This document shows, in pieces, positions 35,278-43,818 of a stretch of DNA of 64,000 bases; within the stretch, counting starts at the first letter, position 1; each line of letters starts with the position of its first letter. The notes beneath the pieces are model-generated. The model searched no databases. It had not been told where the DNA came from and saw nothing but the letters and a program-made list of their open reading frames with translations. A program made the translations under genes and the position numbers. This stretch comes from Microbaculum sp051390635 (GTDB lineage Bacteria; Pseudomonadota; Alphaproteobacteria; Rhizobiales; Tepidamorphaceae). Location: the NCBI RefSeq assembly GCF_051390635.1, contig NZ_JBPODT010000001.1:992001-1056000 (forward strand). Direction: 5' to 3'.

Positions 35278-35865
35278 ATGAAACGCATCGCATTCTGGGC
35301 CTTGATTGCCCAACTCGCCGCCTCCCTCGCCGCGCCCGTTTTCGCTCAGACGACCGCTCCGGAAGGTGGAAGTCTCGCGGAGAACGTCAAAGCGCTTCGC
35401 TCCTACGCACCGAAAACCAATCCCGGTCGGACGGACTTCAGTGCGACCGATCGTGCCGCAATCGCCAATCAGATCTACGCGTATTCCTTCGCCTACGACA
35501 ACGCGGATGCGGACGCGTGGTTCAATCTGTTCACGCCCGACGCCGTGTTTGTCGCCGGTGTCCCCGGCGAGACGCCGGTCGCATTCTCGGGCGAGGGTTT
35601 CAGAGCGTTCTGGACCGCGCGGCTGAACACGTTCCGCGCGTCCGGGAATTTGCGCCGGCATTTGATGTCGAACATCCTGTTTCTCGAACAGACCGCCGAC
35701 ACGGCGCATGTCAGTGTCGTCGGATTGCTGACCAATGCGAAGGACGGCAAGACCTTCAGCGACGTGACGAGCCTCAACTACGAAGGCTGGTTGGTGAAAG
35801 GTCCGGACGGGTGGAAGATCCAGCGCTGGCATGACTTTCCGGATTCCGTCGTGCCTCAACAGTGA
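35278..35865 (+). CDS. Secreted NTF2-like/SnoaL-like protein
   Basis: A 195-residue protein with a signal peptide (IAFWALIAQLAASLAAPVFA, cleavage at VFA-QT). The mature part has the NTF2/SnoaL pattern: AIANQIYAYSFAYDNADADA and WFNLFTPDAVFVAG, ending in WKIQRWHDFPDS. Members bind or convert small molecules in a cone-shaped pocket; its ligand is unknown. It lies 87 bases after the DUF1254 gene in the same direction. Confidence 0.8.
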   Translation: MKRIAFWALIAQLAASLAAPVFAQTTAPEGGSLAENVKALRSYAPKTNPGRTDFSATDRAAIANQIYAYSFAYDNADADAWFNLFTPDAVFVAGVPGETPVAFSGEGFRAFWTARLNTFRASGNLRRHLMSNILFLEQTADTAHVSVVGLLTNAKDGKTFSDVTSLNYEGWLVKGPDGWKIQRWHDFPDSVVPQQ

Positions 35866-36154
35866 GATCGACAACGTCGCCGAGGCCTAAAGTCCCTCCT
35901 TTCACGGCCGCCGTCGGAGCGCTGTAGCCGTGAAAGGCAATGTTGCGTGTCCCGGACTTGAGGACGGAATTCCCCTGAGCTTCGCAAACCAGAGGACGAC
36001 GGTCTCTTTTCCCTGAAACATGTTCCCGTTGCCGGCATTGTGGCCGCGGCGGCGACGGCGCGACTTTCGATGACTTCCCGGCTTGCGCACCACGGCGACA
36101 GTCGCCATGGTCCGCATCGCATTCTTCGCGGTTTGCGTTGTTTCGGGGAAGTAG

Positions 36155-37195
36155 GTGACAGACCGAGGGCCAATTTTCATAGTCAGAGCCGGCGGCTTTG
36201 GCCCTCTCCCTGCCGTCTTCAAGCGGCGCGCCGGTGAAAGAGCATTGTGGGGGGCCTTCGAGCAGGAGGGGCTTCCCGTAGAGCTGATCGGCGCGCCGCA
36301 GACGGCCGTTCCACTCCGCGCGATGATCGGCCTCTTCGAGCGATGCGCACGCGAATTGGATGACCGGGCATTCGGGCTCGACGTCGGATTCGAGATGCAG
36401 AGGTCCTGGGGATTCGGTTTGTGGGGCCGGTATGGTGCGCTTGCCCCAACCCTCGGATCGGCGATCGCGCGATACAATCGGACGTTCCGGGCCCACGCGT
36501 CCGGCGGCAAACTGGAGCTGATCCGACGCGGCTGCCATTGGCTGTGGCGCCATGTGAGACAGGATCTCGACATTCCCACCATACAGCATGTTGACCATCG
36601 GATCGGACCGATGGTCGCCCTTGCACGGGAGTTCCTCGGCCAGACCTGGTCACCGGAGTGGGTCGAGGTGTCGTACCCGCGGGATCCCGAAGCGCATGTG
36701 ATGGAAGACCGTCTGCAGATTCCGGTGTACTTCGGCTGTCGGGGCACGGGGATCGTATTCAGGTCCGAAGACCTGTCGGCACGGAAGATCCAGAAGCCGG
36801 TAGACGACTCCAAGGTCATCACATTGCGGGAAGTCGTTGCCGAAGCCGTTCTGTCACAGGCGCCCGAGCCGGCCCGCTCGCTGTCGGCCATCGTCGCCCT
36901 TCGTCTGCTGGATGGGCACACCGACATCGAAGGCACGGCGCGTATGGCCGGGCTGAGCGTCCGGAGCCTGCAACGGCAGCTCCTGGAAAACGGACATTCC
37001 TATCGGGAGATTGTGACCGTCGCGCGCAGGGCGCGGGCGGTCGGCCTGTTACGGGAAACCGACCGCCCGATTGTCGATATCGCAATGCTGCTCGGCTACG
37101 CGGACCACGCCAGCTTTACCAGGGCGTTCCATCGCTGGCTGCAGTGTTCTCCCTCGGAGTTCAGACGCCGCGGCCATCGAAACGCCGCGGCGTAA
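36155..37195 (+). CDS. AraC family transcriptional regulator
   Basis: A 346-residue regulator. The N-terminal about 190 residues resemble the arabinose-binding-like domain found in many AraC-type proteins (LRAMIGLFERCARELDDRAFGLDVG). The C-terminal part (about residues 245-340) has two helix-turn-helix segments: DIEGTARMAGLSVRSLQRQL and PIVDIAMLLGYADHASFTRAFHRW. It begins at GTG 36155 with GGGGAAGTAG upstream. It is a likely regulator of the preceding secreted pair, but the effector and targets are not visible. Confidence 0.9.
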   Translation: MTDRGPIFIVRAGGFGPLPAVFKRRAGERALWGAFEQEGLPVELIGAPQTAVPLRAMIGLFERCARELDDRAFGLDVGFEMQRSWGFGLWGRYGALAPTLGSAIARYNRTFRAHASGGKLELIRRGCHWLWRHVRQDLDIPTIQHVDHRIGPMVALAREFLGQTWSPEWVEVSYPRDPEAHVMEDRLQIPVYFGCRGTGIVFRSEDLSARKIQKPVDDSKVITLREVVAEAVLSQAPEPARSLSAIVALRLLDGHTDIEGTARMAGLSVRSLQRQLLENGHSYREIVTVARRARAVGLLRETDRPIVDIAMLLGYADHASFTRAFHRWLQCSPSEFRRRGHRNAAA

Positions 37196-37203
37196 AGTAC
37201 CCC

Positions 37204-38598
37204 CTACATCGACTTGACGATCTCCTCGGCCATCTTCTTGGCGTCGCCGAGCAGCATCATCGTGTTGTCGCGGTAGAACAGCGGGTTGTCGATACCGGCG
37301 TAGCCGGACGCCAGCGAGCGCTTCACGAACATCACCGTGCCCGCCTTCCACACCTGCAGCACCGGCATGCCGTAGATCGGCGAGGACGGGTCGTCTTCCG
37401 CCGCCGGGTTGGTGACGTCGTTGGCGCCGATGACGAAGGCCACGTCGGTCTGCGCGAACTCCGAGTTGATGTCCTCGAGCTCGAACACCTCGTCGTAGGG
37501 CACGTTGGCCTCGGCGAGCAGCACGTTCATGTGGCCGGGCATGCGGCCGGCGACCGGGTGAATGGCGTATTTCACCTCGACGCCGTGCTCCTTGAGGGTG
37601 TCGGCCATCTCCCTGAGGGCGTGCTGGGCCTGGGCGACCGCCATGCCGTAGCCCGGCACGATGATCACCTTGCTCGAGTTCTTCATCAGGAAGGCGGCAT
37701 CCTCGGCCGAGCCGAGCTTGACCGGCTTCTGCTCGCCGCCGCCGGACGCCGCCGCCGTCTCGCCGCCGAAGCCGCCGAGGATGACGGAGATGAACGAGCG
37801 GTTCATGCCCTTGCACATGATGTAGGACAGGATCGCGCCCGACGAGCCGACCAGCGCGCCGGTGATGATCAGCGCGGTGTTGCCGAGCGTGAAGCCGATG
37901 CCGGCCGCCGCCCACCCCGAATAGGAGTTGAGCATCGAGATCACCACCGGCATGTCGGCGCCGCCGATCGGGATGATGATCAGGATGCCGATCAGCAGCG
38001 ACAGCGCCGTGATCGTCCAGAACACGGTGTGGCTCTCGTTCGTAACGAAGGCGACCACCAGCACCACGATCGCCACGGCGATGGCGATGTTGATGAGGTG
38101 GCGGGCCGGCAGCATGATCGGCGCGCCGCTCATGCGCCCGTCGAGCTTGAGGAAGGCGATGATCGAGCCGGTGAAGGTGATGGCGCCGATGACCACGCCG
38201 ATCGACATCTCGACGAGGCTGGCCCCGTGGATGCCGCCGGGCGTGCCGATGCCGAAGGCCTGCGGCGCGTAGAGCGCGGCGGCCGCCACCAGCACCGCCG
38301 CCATGCCGACGAGCGAATGGAAGGCGGCGACGAGCTGCGGCATCGCGGTCATGGGGATGCGCCGGGCGATCAGCGCGCCGATGGCGCCGCCGATGGCGAT
38401 GCCGAGCACGATCAGGCCCCAGGACATGATGCCCGAGGGGGCGGCCAGCGCCAGCGTCGTCAGGACGGCCAGCGTCATGCCGGCCATGCCGTAGAAGTTG
38501 CCCTGGCGCGAGGTCTCGGGGCTGGACAGCCCGCGCAGCGCCAGGATGAACAGGACGGCGGAAACGAGATACAGGAGTGCGGTGATGTCTGCGCTCAT
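37204..38598 (-). CDS. pntB: NAD(P) transhydrogenase subunit beta
   Basis: A 464-residue membrane protein with many hydrophobic helices and an NADP-binding domain at the C-terminus (VIIVPGYGMAVAQAQHALRE, VAFVIGANDVTNPAA). The proton-translocating transhydrogenase makes NADPH from NADH using the membrane potential. The three genes pntAA, pntAB and pntB lie in order on the minus strand, PntB last. Starts at MSADITALLYLVSAVLFIL. Confidence 0.95.
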   Translation of the reverse strand: MSADITALLYLVSAVLFILALRGLSSPETSRQGNFYGMAGMTLAVLTTLALAAPSGIMSWGLIVLGIAIGGAIGALIARRIPMTAMPQLVAAFHSLVGMAAVLVAAAALYAPQAFGIGTPGGIHGASLVEMSIGVVIGAITFTGSIIAFLKLDGRMSGAPIMLPARHLINIAIAVAIVVLVVAFVTNESHTVFWTITALSLLIGILIIIPIGGADMPVVISMLNSYSGWAAAGIGFTLGNTALIITGALVGSSGAILSYIMCKGMNRSFISVILGGFGGETAAASGGGEQKPVKLGSAEDAAFLMKNSSKVIIVPGYGMAVAQAQHALREMADTLKEHGVEVKYAIHPVAGRMPGHMNVLLAEANVPYDEVFELEDINSEFAQTDVAFVIGANDVTNPAAEDDPSSPIYGMPVLQVWKAGTVMFVKRSLASGYAGIDNPLFYRDNTMMLLGDAKKMAEEIVKSM

Positions 38599-38608
38599 AT
38601 CGCCGGCC

Positions 38609-39073
38609 TCACTTCGCTTTTTTCTTGTACATGGCCAGCATCCGCTGGGTGACGAGGAACCCGCCGAAGATGTTCACCGAGGCGAGCACCAGGGCGGCGA
38701 AGCCGAAGCCGCGCGCCCAGCCGGTGCCGGCTTCCATGATCCCCGAGGCGTCGACGCCGACGGCGAGCAGCGCGCCGACCACGATCACCGAGGAGATGGC
38801 GTTGGTCACCGACATCAGCGGCGTGTGCAGGGCCGGCGTCACCGACCAGACCACGTAGTAGCCGACGAACACCGCCATGACGAAGATCGACAGGCGGAAG
38901 ACGAAGGGATCGATCGCGCCGCCGGTGGCCGCGTGCGCGGCCGCGCCGACCGCCTCGCTCAGGGAGTCGGCTACGGTTTGCGCGTGGGCGGCGGCGGCGT
39001 CGGCCGCCTTCTGGGCCTTGGCGGCGAGCCGCTCGGCCTTCTGTATGGCTTCCTCGGGTGTCAGACCGGCCAT
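38609..39073 (-). CDS. pntAB: NAD(P) transhydrogenase subunit alpha 2
   Basis: A 154-residue protein with an Ala-rich, helical N-terminus (TPEEAIQKAERLAAKAQKAADA) and three to four membrane helices (IFVMAVFVGYYVVWSVTPAL, LLAVGVDASGIMEA). This split form, where PntA is two chains, is usual in alphaproteobacteria. It is three bases from pntAA and ten bases from pntB. Confidence 0.93.
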   Translation of the reverse strand: MAGLTPEEAIQKAERLAAKAQKAADAAAAHAQTVADSLSEAVGAAAHAATGGAIDPFVFRLSIFVMAVFVGYYVVWSVTPALHTPLMSVTNAISSVIVVGALLAVGVDASGIMEAGTGWARGFGFAALVLASVNIFGGFLVTQRMLAMYKKKAK

Positions 39074-39076
39074 CGC

Positions 39077-40216
39077 TCAGTCTCCTTTTCCGGAAAAGGA
39101 CGGATGCACGACCGCGCCGTCGCGGGTAAGCAGCGTCGCGGTGACGAGCTCGTCGTCCCAGTTGATGGCGAGTTCCTTCTTCTCCTTGTCGACCATGGTC
39201 TCGACGAAGGCGAAGAGGTTGCGCGCGTAGAGCGCCGAGGCGCTGGCGGCCAGCCGGCCGGGCACGTTGGTATGGCCGATGATCTTGACGGCCCCGACCT
39301 CGGCCACCTTGCCGGGCACGGCGCCCTCGACGTTGCCGCCGCGCTCCACCGCCAGGTCGACCAGGATCGAGCCGGGCTTCATGCTCTCGACCATCGTCTT
39401 CGACACCAGCTTCGGCGCCGGGCGGCCGGGGATCAGCGCCGTGGTGATGACGATGTCCTGCTTGGCGATGTGGGCGGCGACGAGCTCGGCCTGCTTGGCC
39501 TGATACTCCTTCGACATCTCCTTGGCGTAGCCGCCGGCGGTCTCGGCCTGCTTGAACTCCTCGTCTTCGACGGCGACGAACTTCGCCCCGAGCGACTCCA
39601 CCTGCTCCTTGGCGGCGGGCCGCACGTCGGTGGCGGTGACCACCGCGCCGAGGCGCCGGGCGGTGGCGATCGCCTGCAGGCCGGCCACGCCCGCGCCCAT
39701 GATGAAGACGCGCGCGGCGGGCACGGTGCCGGCCGCCGTCATCATCATCGGGAAGGCGCGGTCATATTCCGCCGCCGCGTCGATCACGGCGCGGTAGCCG
39801 GCGAGGTTGGCCTGCGACGACAGCACGTCCATCACCTGCGCGCGGGTGATCCGCGGCATCAGCTCCATGGCGAAGCCCAGGACCTTGGCCTCGGCCATCT
39901 CCTTGAGCGCCGCCTCGTTGCCGTAGGGGTCCATGATGGCGACGACGGCCGCGCCGGCCTTCATCTTCTTCAGCCCGGCGGCGGCGGGCCGGCGCACGGC
40001 CAGCACCACGTCGGCGTCCTTCACCGTGGCGTCGGCGGTCTTGGCGATCGTCGCGCCCGCCTCCTTGTAGTCGGCGTCGGGATAGCGCGATGCCGCGCCC
40101 GCGCCCGCCTGCACGCTCACCTCGGCGCCCAGCCCGATGAATTTCTTCACCGTCTCGGGCGTCGCGGCGACGCGCGGCTCGGTCTTCTCGGTTTCCGCTG
40201 GAACAGCGATCTTCAT
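39077..40216 (-). CDS. pntAA: NAD(P) transhydrogenase subunit alpha 1
   Basis: A 379-residue NAD-binding subunit. It shows AETEKTEPRVAATPETVKKF at the N-terminus, the Rossmann core VFIMGAGVAGLQAIATARRLGA, and TALIPGRPAPKLVSKTMVES. ATG 40216, after GAGGAGACGGGC, gives the family start MKIAVPAET; a start 42 bases upstream is rejected. It is the first gene of pntAA-pntAB-pntB. Confidence 0.95.
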   Translation of the reverse strand: MKIAVPAETEKTEPRVAATPETVKKFIGLGAEVSVQAGAGAASRYPDADYKEAGATIAKTADATVKDADVVLAVRRPAAAGLKKMKAGAAVVAIMDPYGNEAALKEMAEAKVLGFAMELMPRITRAQVMDVLSSQANLAGYRAVIDAAAEYDRAFPMMMTAAGTVPAARVFIMGAGVAGLQAIATARRLGAVVTATDVRPAAKEQVESLGAKFVAVEDEEFKQAETAGGYAKEMSKEYQAKQAELVAAHIAKQDIVITTALIPGRPAPKLVSKTMVESMKPGSILVDLAVERGGNVEGAVPGKVAEVGAVKIIGHTNVPGRLAASASALYARNLFAFVETMVDKEKKELAINWDDELVTATLLTRDGAVVHPSFSGKGD

Positions 40217-40286
40217 GCCCGTCTCCTCGCCCTCTCGGGGACACGCGACCGGCCGCATCCGGCCAGCCGGTCAAGCAAAGCCTGGT

Positions 40287-40309
40287 GGACGGCGACGGTG
40301 CCGCCGTCC
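40287..40309 (-). terminator. Hairpin between the oxidase subunit IV gene and pntAA
   Basis: GGACGGCG and CGCCGTCC pair around ACGGTGC, downstream of the oxidase-subunit gene on the minus strand. No T run follows. A termination role is only inferred. Confidence 0.4.
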
Positions 40310-40331
40310 GGTTACTGGTGCGGGTAACCCG

Positions 40332-40601
40332 TTACCCGATCAGCAGCTTGAGGACGAGTACGCCGAGCGTGAACACGGCGATGGGGATCGGCGAGCCGTT
40401 CATCACGAAGCCGACGACCGCACCGACGATGGCGAGGAACACGCCGAACCCGGCCAGGCCCCACGCGCCCGCATTGCCGACCGCCAGCATGACGACGACG
40501 GAGATGCAGAAGGCGACGGTCAGCGTCGTGAGGTGGATGAAACCCTGGTAGGTTTCGTCATGCTGCTTCATTTCGACGCTGGCTTCGGATTTTTCCGCCA
40601 T
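40332..40601 (-). CDS. aa3-type cytochrome c oxidase subunit IV
   Basis: An 89-residue protein with the family start MAEKSEASVEMKQHDETYQGF and two membrane helices (LTTLTVAFCISVVVMLAVGN and AVVGFVMNGSPIPIAVFTLG). This is the bacterial aa3-type subunit IV, often found beside pntAA. ATG 40601 is chosen because the upstream extension does not match the family. Confidence 0.9.
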   Translation of the reverse strand: MAEKSEASVEMKQHDETYQGFIHLTTLTVAFCISVVVMLAVGNAGAWGLAGFGVFLAIVGAVVGFVMNGSPIPIAVFTLGVLVLKLLIG

Positions 40602-40716
40602 GGGGCTCCCCCGGATTTCTGATGACTGCAACGTGCGCCCTGTATACCAGAGCCGCGCGCGGGGGCAATGCATCACGGCGCCGCGCCGTAACGGTAGCTG
40701 CGCTAAATCGCACCGG

Positions 40717-41871
40717 TTAGATGCCGCGGGACAGCATGATCGTCGAATACGCGACGAATGGCACCCCAACCACCATCCAGAGCGCGCGCAACCGGTAACG
40801 GAACGTCACGTACACAAGGATCAGGGCCCACACCGCAAGCGCGGCCACGGTCGCGATTTCAAGGTTCGTCGTCAGGTCCGCGAAGCGATCGGGAAACGGC
40901 GCATTGCCGCTGTAGCCCTTCGGCGGCAGCCGTCCCGCCAGACCGAAGAAATCCGTAGTGTCCGGGTCCGGCACCATGGGGATCTCGCCGGTCCATAGCA
41001 TGTAGCCGGTCAGGAAGATCTTGCTGTTCACGATGACGACGCTCGCGAACGCCGGCACCAGCGAGCCGACCACGAACCAGCCGAGCCCCTTGCCACCGGG
41101 TGGCGGTGGCGGATTCTGTGCCAGCGGATTGTCGACGATGTCGCGATGTTCCGCACCGCAATGGACGAAGGCTATCGACAGGAAGACCGCGCCAAGCAGC
41201 GCGGTCGGCGGCAACGCCAGGCCGAACAGGACCGCCTTTGCGAGCCGGTCGTCGGGGAATACGTAATTGCTTACCACGGTCGCGACCGCCATCAGCGGGA
41301 AAATCGCCAGGAACAGGCCACCAGCCAACGCCAGCGTATTGCCGGCGCCCAGCCGCCATGCCTGGCCCCAGCTCAGCGTCTGGTCGAGCGCGCGCGAGGG
41401 CATGCGCAGCGCGAACCGTGCCGCCGGCGGAAACAGCAGGATCACCAGGAAAGCGATCACTGCCGTCGAATAGACTTGCGGCACAGCAGTGTAGCTACGA
41501 ACGATCGGGCCGATGACGTTGGCGACCAGAAGCCCCGCGCCCACCCGAAAGCAGACGAACAGAAACGCCACCTCGGCGAAATAGATCCCCACCTTCTCGC
41601 CGTTGCCCCCGAACAGGCTTTCGTCGAAATGCGCTTCGCCTCGGATGATTTCGTGATGGGCAAGAAGCGCCAGCACGACGGCAACAAGCCCCTGCCCGAC
41701 GAAACCGACGAGCGACGCGATGCTGCCCAGTGTGACAAGAAACGAAAGCCCGGCGGAGACGGCCACGGCGACGAGCAGCACCTCGCCGTATTTCTCGGCG
41801 ATCATGAGCGCGGAATGGTAGGTCGACAGCGCGCTGTCCCAGACCCGAAGCGGTGTGTGTACGGACGCCAT
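40717..41871 (-). CDS. Membrane protein of unknown function
   Basis: A 384-residue protein, not recognised. About nine hydrophobic stretches are visible, for example VLLVAVAVSAGLSFLVTLGS, VAFLFVCFRVGAGLLVANVI, LALAGGLFLAIFPLMAVATV, and WFVVGSLVPAFASVVIVNSK. The loop after the sixth contains QNPPPPPGGKGLG, and the region near residue 310 (MVPDPDTTDFFGLAGRLPPKG) is extended and polar. I chose ATG 41871 because GGGGAGGTTCCC precedes it; an ATG 36 bases upstream is possible. Its 3' end is 116 bases from the oxidase subunit IV gene. Confidence 0.65.
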   Translation of the reverse strand: MASVHTPLRVWDSALSTYHSALMIAEKYGEVLLVAVAVSAGLSFLVTLGSIASLVGFVGQGLVAVVLALLAHHEIIRGEAHFDESLFGGNGEKVGIYFAEVAFLFVCFRVGAGLLVANVIGPIVRSYTAVPQVYSTAVIAFLVILLFPPAARFALRMPSRALDQTLSWGQAWRLGAGNTLALAGGLFLAIFPLMAVATVVSNYVFPDDRLAKAVLFGLALPPTALLGAVFLSIAFVHCGAEHRDIVDNPLAQNPPPPPGGKGLGWFVVGSLVPAFASVVIVNSKIFLTGYMLWTGEIPMVPDPDTTDFFGLAGRLPPKGYSGNAPFPDRFADLTTNLEIATVAALAVWALILVYVTFRYRLRALWMVVGVPFVAYSTIMLSRGI

Positions 41872-42074
41872 GGGAACCTCCCCTAATGGCAGGAAAGGTA
41901 CACGCACTGCATTACCAGACCGTTGATTGCAACCTGAAGTAAATTAACGGTAGCCCCGACCGCCTTCGCGGATGAAGACGCGGAGGTTGACCCCGGGGGG
42001 CGGGCCAACGAGCTGTGTCCGGTCCTCCACGAGCTCAAGCCTGCTTGCCGCCAAGCTTGCTTGCTGCCGCTCAT

Positions 42075-42090
42075 TCCCGCGACAGCGGGA
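42075..42090. repeat. REP-like palindrome, first of the CATTCCCGC type
   Basis: TCCCGC and GCGGGA around GACA, preceded by CAT. The core ATTCCCGC is shared with 42175-42194. Confidence 0.6.
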
Positions 42091-42174
42091 CTCGTCCTGC
42101 CCCTTGCTCCCTCTTCGGGCGTTCAGCCTCGGAAGTAGACGTGCGGATGCTCCTATCGCGCCATACGGATCGCG

Positions 42175-42194
42175 ATTCCCGCTTTCGCGGGAAT
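42175..42194. repeat. REP-like palindrome ATTCCCGC/GCGGGAAT
   Basis: An eight-base perfect stem around TTTC. Palindromes with this core are common between genes in proteobacteria. Confidence 0.65.
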
Positions 42195-42269
42195 GAGCGG
42201 AAGACGGGAGGGGCAAGACAGAAAACATGGTCCGTTTCAGCCCCCCGCGCCCCCTTCCGTTTCTACGTC

Positions 42270-42334
42270 ATGCCCGGGCTTGACCCGGGCATCTCGGGGA
42301 GATGGCACGAGACCCCCGGGTCAAGCCCGGGGGT
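42270..42334. repeat. Pair of inverted REP-like palindromes
   Basis: ATGCCCGGG-CTTGA-CCCGGGCAT (42270-42292) and ACCCCCGGG-TCAAG-CCCGGGGGT (42312-42334). The loops are complementary, so the two are inverted relatives, separated by 19 bases. Confidence 0.7.
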
Positions 42335-42505
42335 GACGGTGAGAGCGGGTCGGGCGCAGCCTGACGACATGCACCGCAAGTCGACGCGCGAACGCCCGGG
42401 GCCCTGGTCGCGGGCCGAGACGCCGCGGCGCTCGGCTTCGGGCCGCGCGCGTTCACCGCTCGAAACGCGATGCGTTTCGTCCGCTCACGCGGACCGCGGC
42501 CCGCC

Positions 42506-42922
42506 TCACCACCCCAGCACGACCGTTGCGCCGGCCTGGCCGTTGCCGGTCTGGGTGACGTGGCCCTCGCTGGTCTCGCCGAACTGGAACAGGCCGTGGG
42601 CGTTGCCGTTGCCGGTCTGCGTCAGCGTGCCGGTGTGGCCGTTGCCCTCCTGGTGGACCAGGCCGAAATTTCCCGCGCCGGTCTGGGCAAGGCCGGCCAT
42701 GTTGCCGAAGCCGTTCTGGATGATGGTGCCGCCGCTCTTCAGGCCGTTGGCGAAGGCGTAGAGGCCGAGGCCCATCTTCATCGCCTGCGCCTGCTGAGGC
42801 GTCTGCGCGTTGAAGGTGAGCGCCACCTGGCCGCCGGCCGCCGCCGGCGTCGCCAGCGCGGCCGCGCCGAGGGCGACGGCGAGACCGGTCGCGATTGTCA
42901 GGCTACGGGTCGTGCGGGTCAT
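42506..42922 (-). CDS. Curlin-repeat protein, CsgB-like
   Basis: A 138-residue protein with a signal peptide (LTIATGLAVALGAAALATPA, cleavage after AAA). The N-terminal mature part is helical (TPQQAQAMKMGLGLYAFANG), then come curlin-like units: GTIIQNGFGNMAGLAQT, GAGNFGLVHQEGNGHTGTLTQT and GNGNAHGLFQFGETSEGHVTQT. The alternating Q/N/G pattern is that of curli subunits. The short length and fewer repeats than at 43819 suggest a minor or nucleating subunit. A terminator lies between it and the csgH gene, so it may be transcribed alone. Confidence 0.78.
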   Translation of the reverse strand: MTRTTRSLTIATGLAVALGAAALATPAAAGGQVALTFNAQTPQQAQAMKMGLGLYAFANGLKSGGTIIQNGFGNMAGLAQTGAGNFGLVHQEGNGHTGTLTQTGNGNAHGLFQFGETSEGHVTQTGNGQAGATVVLGW

Positions 42923-43123
42923 GACGTGTCTCCTCTGGGTGTCTGTTTGGCTGGTCGATCAGCCGACGGGAGGAGAATGGCGGGCAGCGACTGAACCGCG
43001 CCGGAACCCGCCGTTCAGACGGTGTTCAGGGTGGCGGATCGGGATCTGGCGCGGCCCCGAAGGACCGCTCGATCCTCTCCGTCTCCGCTCTGCCCCGCCC
43101 CCCGCCTCCACTCACCCCCGCGC

Positions 43124-43143
43124 AGGCGGGGGTCCTGAGCCAT
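43124..43143. repeat. REP-like hairpin in the curli-like cluster
   Basis: ACCCCCGC and GCGGGGGT around GCAG. It resembles the palindromes near 42.3 kb. Confidence 0.55.
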
Positions 43144-43185
43144 TTGCCACCGCGCCTGCTTCCCTTCGACGGGGACAGAAAAAAG

Positions 43186-43205
43186 GGCCCCGGAGAACCG
43201 GGGCC
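43186..43205 (-). terminator. Terminator after csgH
   Basis: GGCCCCGG and CCGGGGCC pair around AGAA. On the minus strand the stem is followed by CTTTTTTCTG. It would end the csgA-like/csgH transcript before the CsgB-like gene. Confidence 0.85.
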
Positions 43206-43263
43206 AAGGTGGAGGCTTGGGGAGGATGAAAGCGAATTAGATGGCCATCTATTGGATCGCCAT

Positions 43264-43665
43264 CTAGATGGCGCCGCCGATGCGCCCGGCGCATTCGACG
43301 GTCCGGCCGCCGGCGGTGAGCGCGAGGCGCGCCTCGTAGGCCCGGCCGGTATTGCCGAGCATGACGCGGCCGAGCGTGGTCTCGCCGTCGGCGGAGAAGC
43401 CGCCGCCCTGGCGGATGTTCGAATTGCCCGCGCCGCCGGCGCTGGTGACCTTGAACGTGTACTGGCCGCTCACCGCGCCGTCGGACCGGACCACCGGCTC
43501 GAGCGCGACCATCGCGCCCATGGCGGTCTCGCGGATCTCGCAGGTGAGCGCGGGATCGGTGGACGCGGACACGGCCTGGACGGCGCCGGCGACGATGGCC
43601 GTCGCGCCGAGGCCGAGCAGCAGCGGCAGCAGCCGGGTGGCGATGCGCGTGTGGGGCGTGGTCAT
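43264..43665 (-). CDS. csgH: CsgH, chaperone for curli-like fibre formation
   Basis: A 133-residue protein with a signal peptide (LLPLLLGLGATAIVAGAVQA). The mature domain has the CsgH/CsgC pattern: LTCEIRETAMGAMVALEPVV, GQYTFKVTSAGGAGNSNIRQ, GGGFSADGETTLGRVMLG, ending VECAGRI with one Cys pair (C42 and C127). CsgC/CsgH proteins stop premature amyloid formation in the periplasm. It lies between the two curlin-repeat genes. A 16-bp tandem repeat sits just before its start. Confidence 0.8.
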   Translation of the reverse strand: MTTPHTRIATRLLPLLLGLGATAIVAGAVQAVSASTDPALTCEIRETAMGAMVALEPVVRSDGAVSGQYTFKVTSAGGAGNSNIRQGGGFSADGETTLGRVMLGNTGRAYEARLALTAGGRTVECAGRIGGAI

Positions 43666-43678
43666 CGGAAATCTCCTT

Positions 43679-43726
43679 GAATGGACCCGTCAGGGAATGG
43701 ACCCGTCAGGGAATGGGCCTGTCAGG
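43679..43726 (+). repeat. 16-bp tandem repeat, three copies, before csgH
   Basis: GAATGGACCCGTCAGG at 43679 and 43695, and a diverged copy (GAATGGGCCTGTCAGG) at 43711. It lies between the csgH and csgA-like genes. Confidence 0.85.
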
Positions 43727-43818
43727 CGGTGATCGGGGAATTCGCGGCTCGGTCCGCAGGGCCGGGAGGCGCCAGCGGCCCCTCCCGATGTGCCCGTTCG
43801 TCAGCCCGTCTCCGAGCT

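Larger units (their letters stand above)
41872..42505. other. Gene-free stretch rich in REP-like palindromes
   Basis: Over 600 bases with no credible gene. Holds palindromes at 42075-42090, 42175-42194, 42270-42292 and 42312-42334. The last two are inverted copies with complementary loops, as in paired REP elements. Confidence 0.6.
42923..43263. other. Intergenic stretch in the curli-like cluster
   Basis: Between the CsgB-like gene and csgH (both minus). It holds a REP-like hairpin at 43124-43143 and a terminator at 43186-43205. No credible gene. Confidence 0.55.

Noticed and set aside
42268..42456. Small open frames in the REP-rich gap
   Set aside because: They run through palindromes and show no signal peptide, ribosome site or family resemblance.
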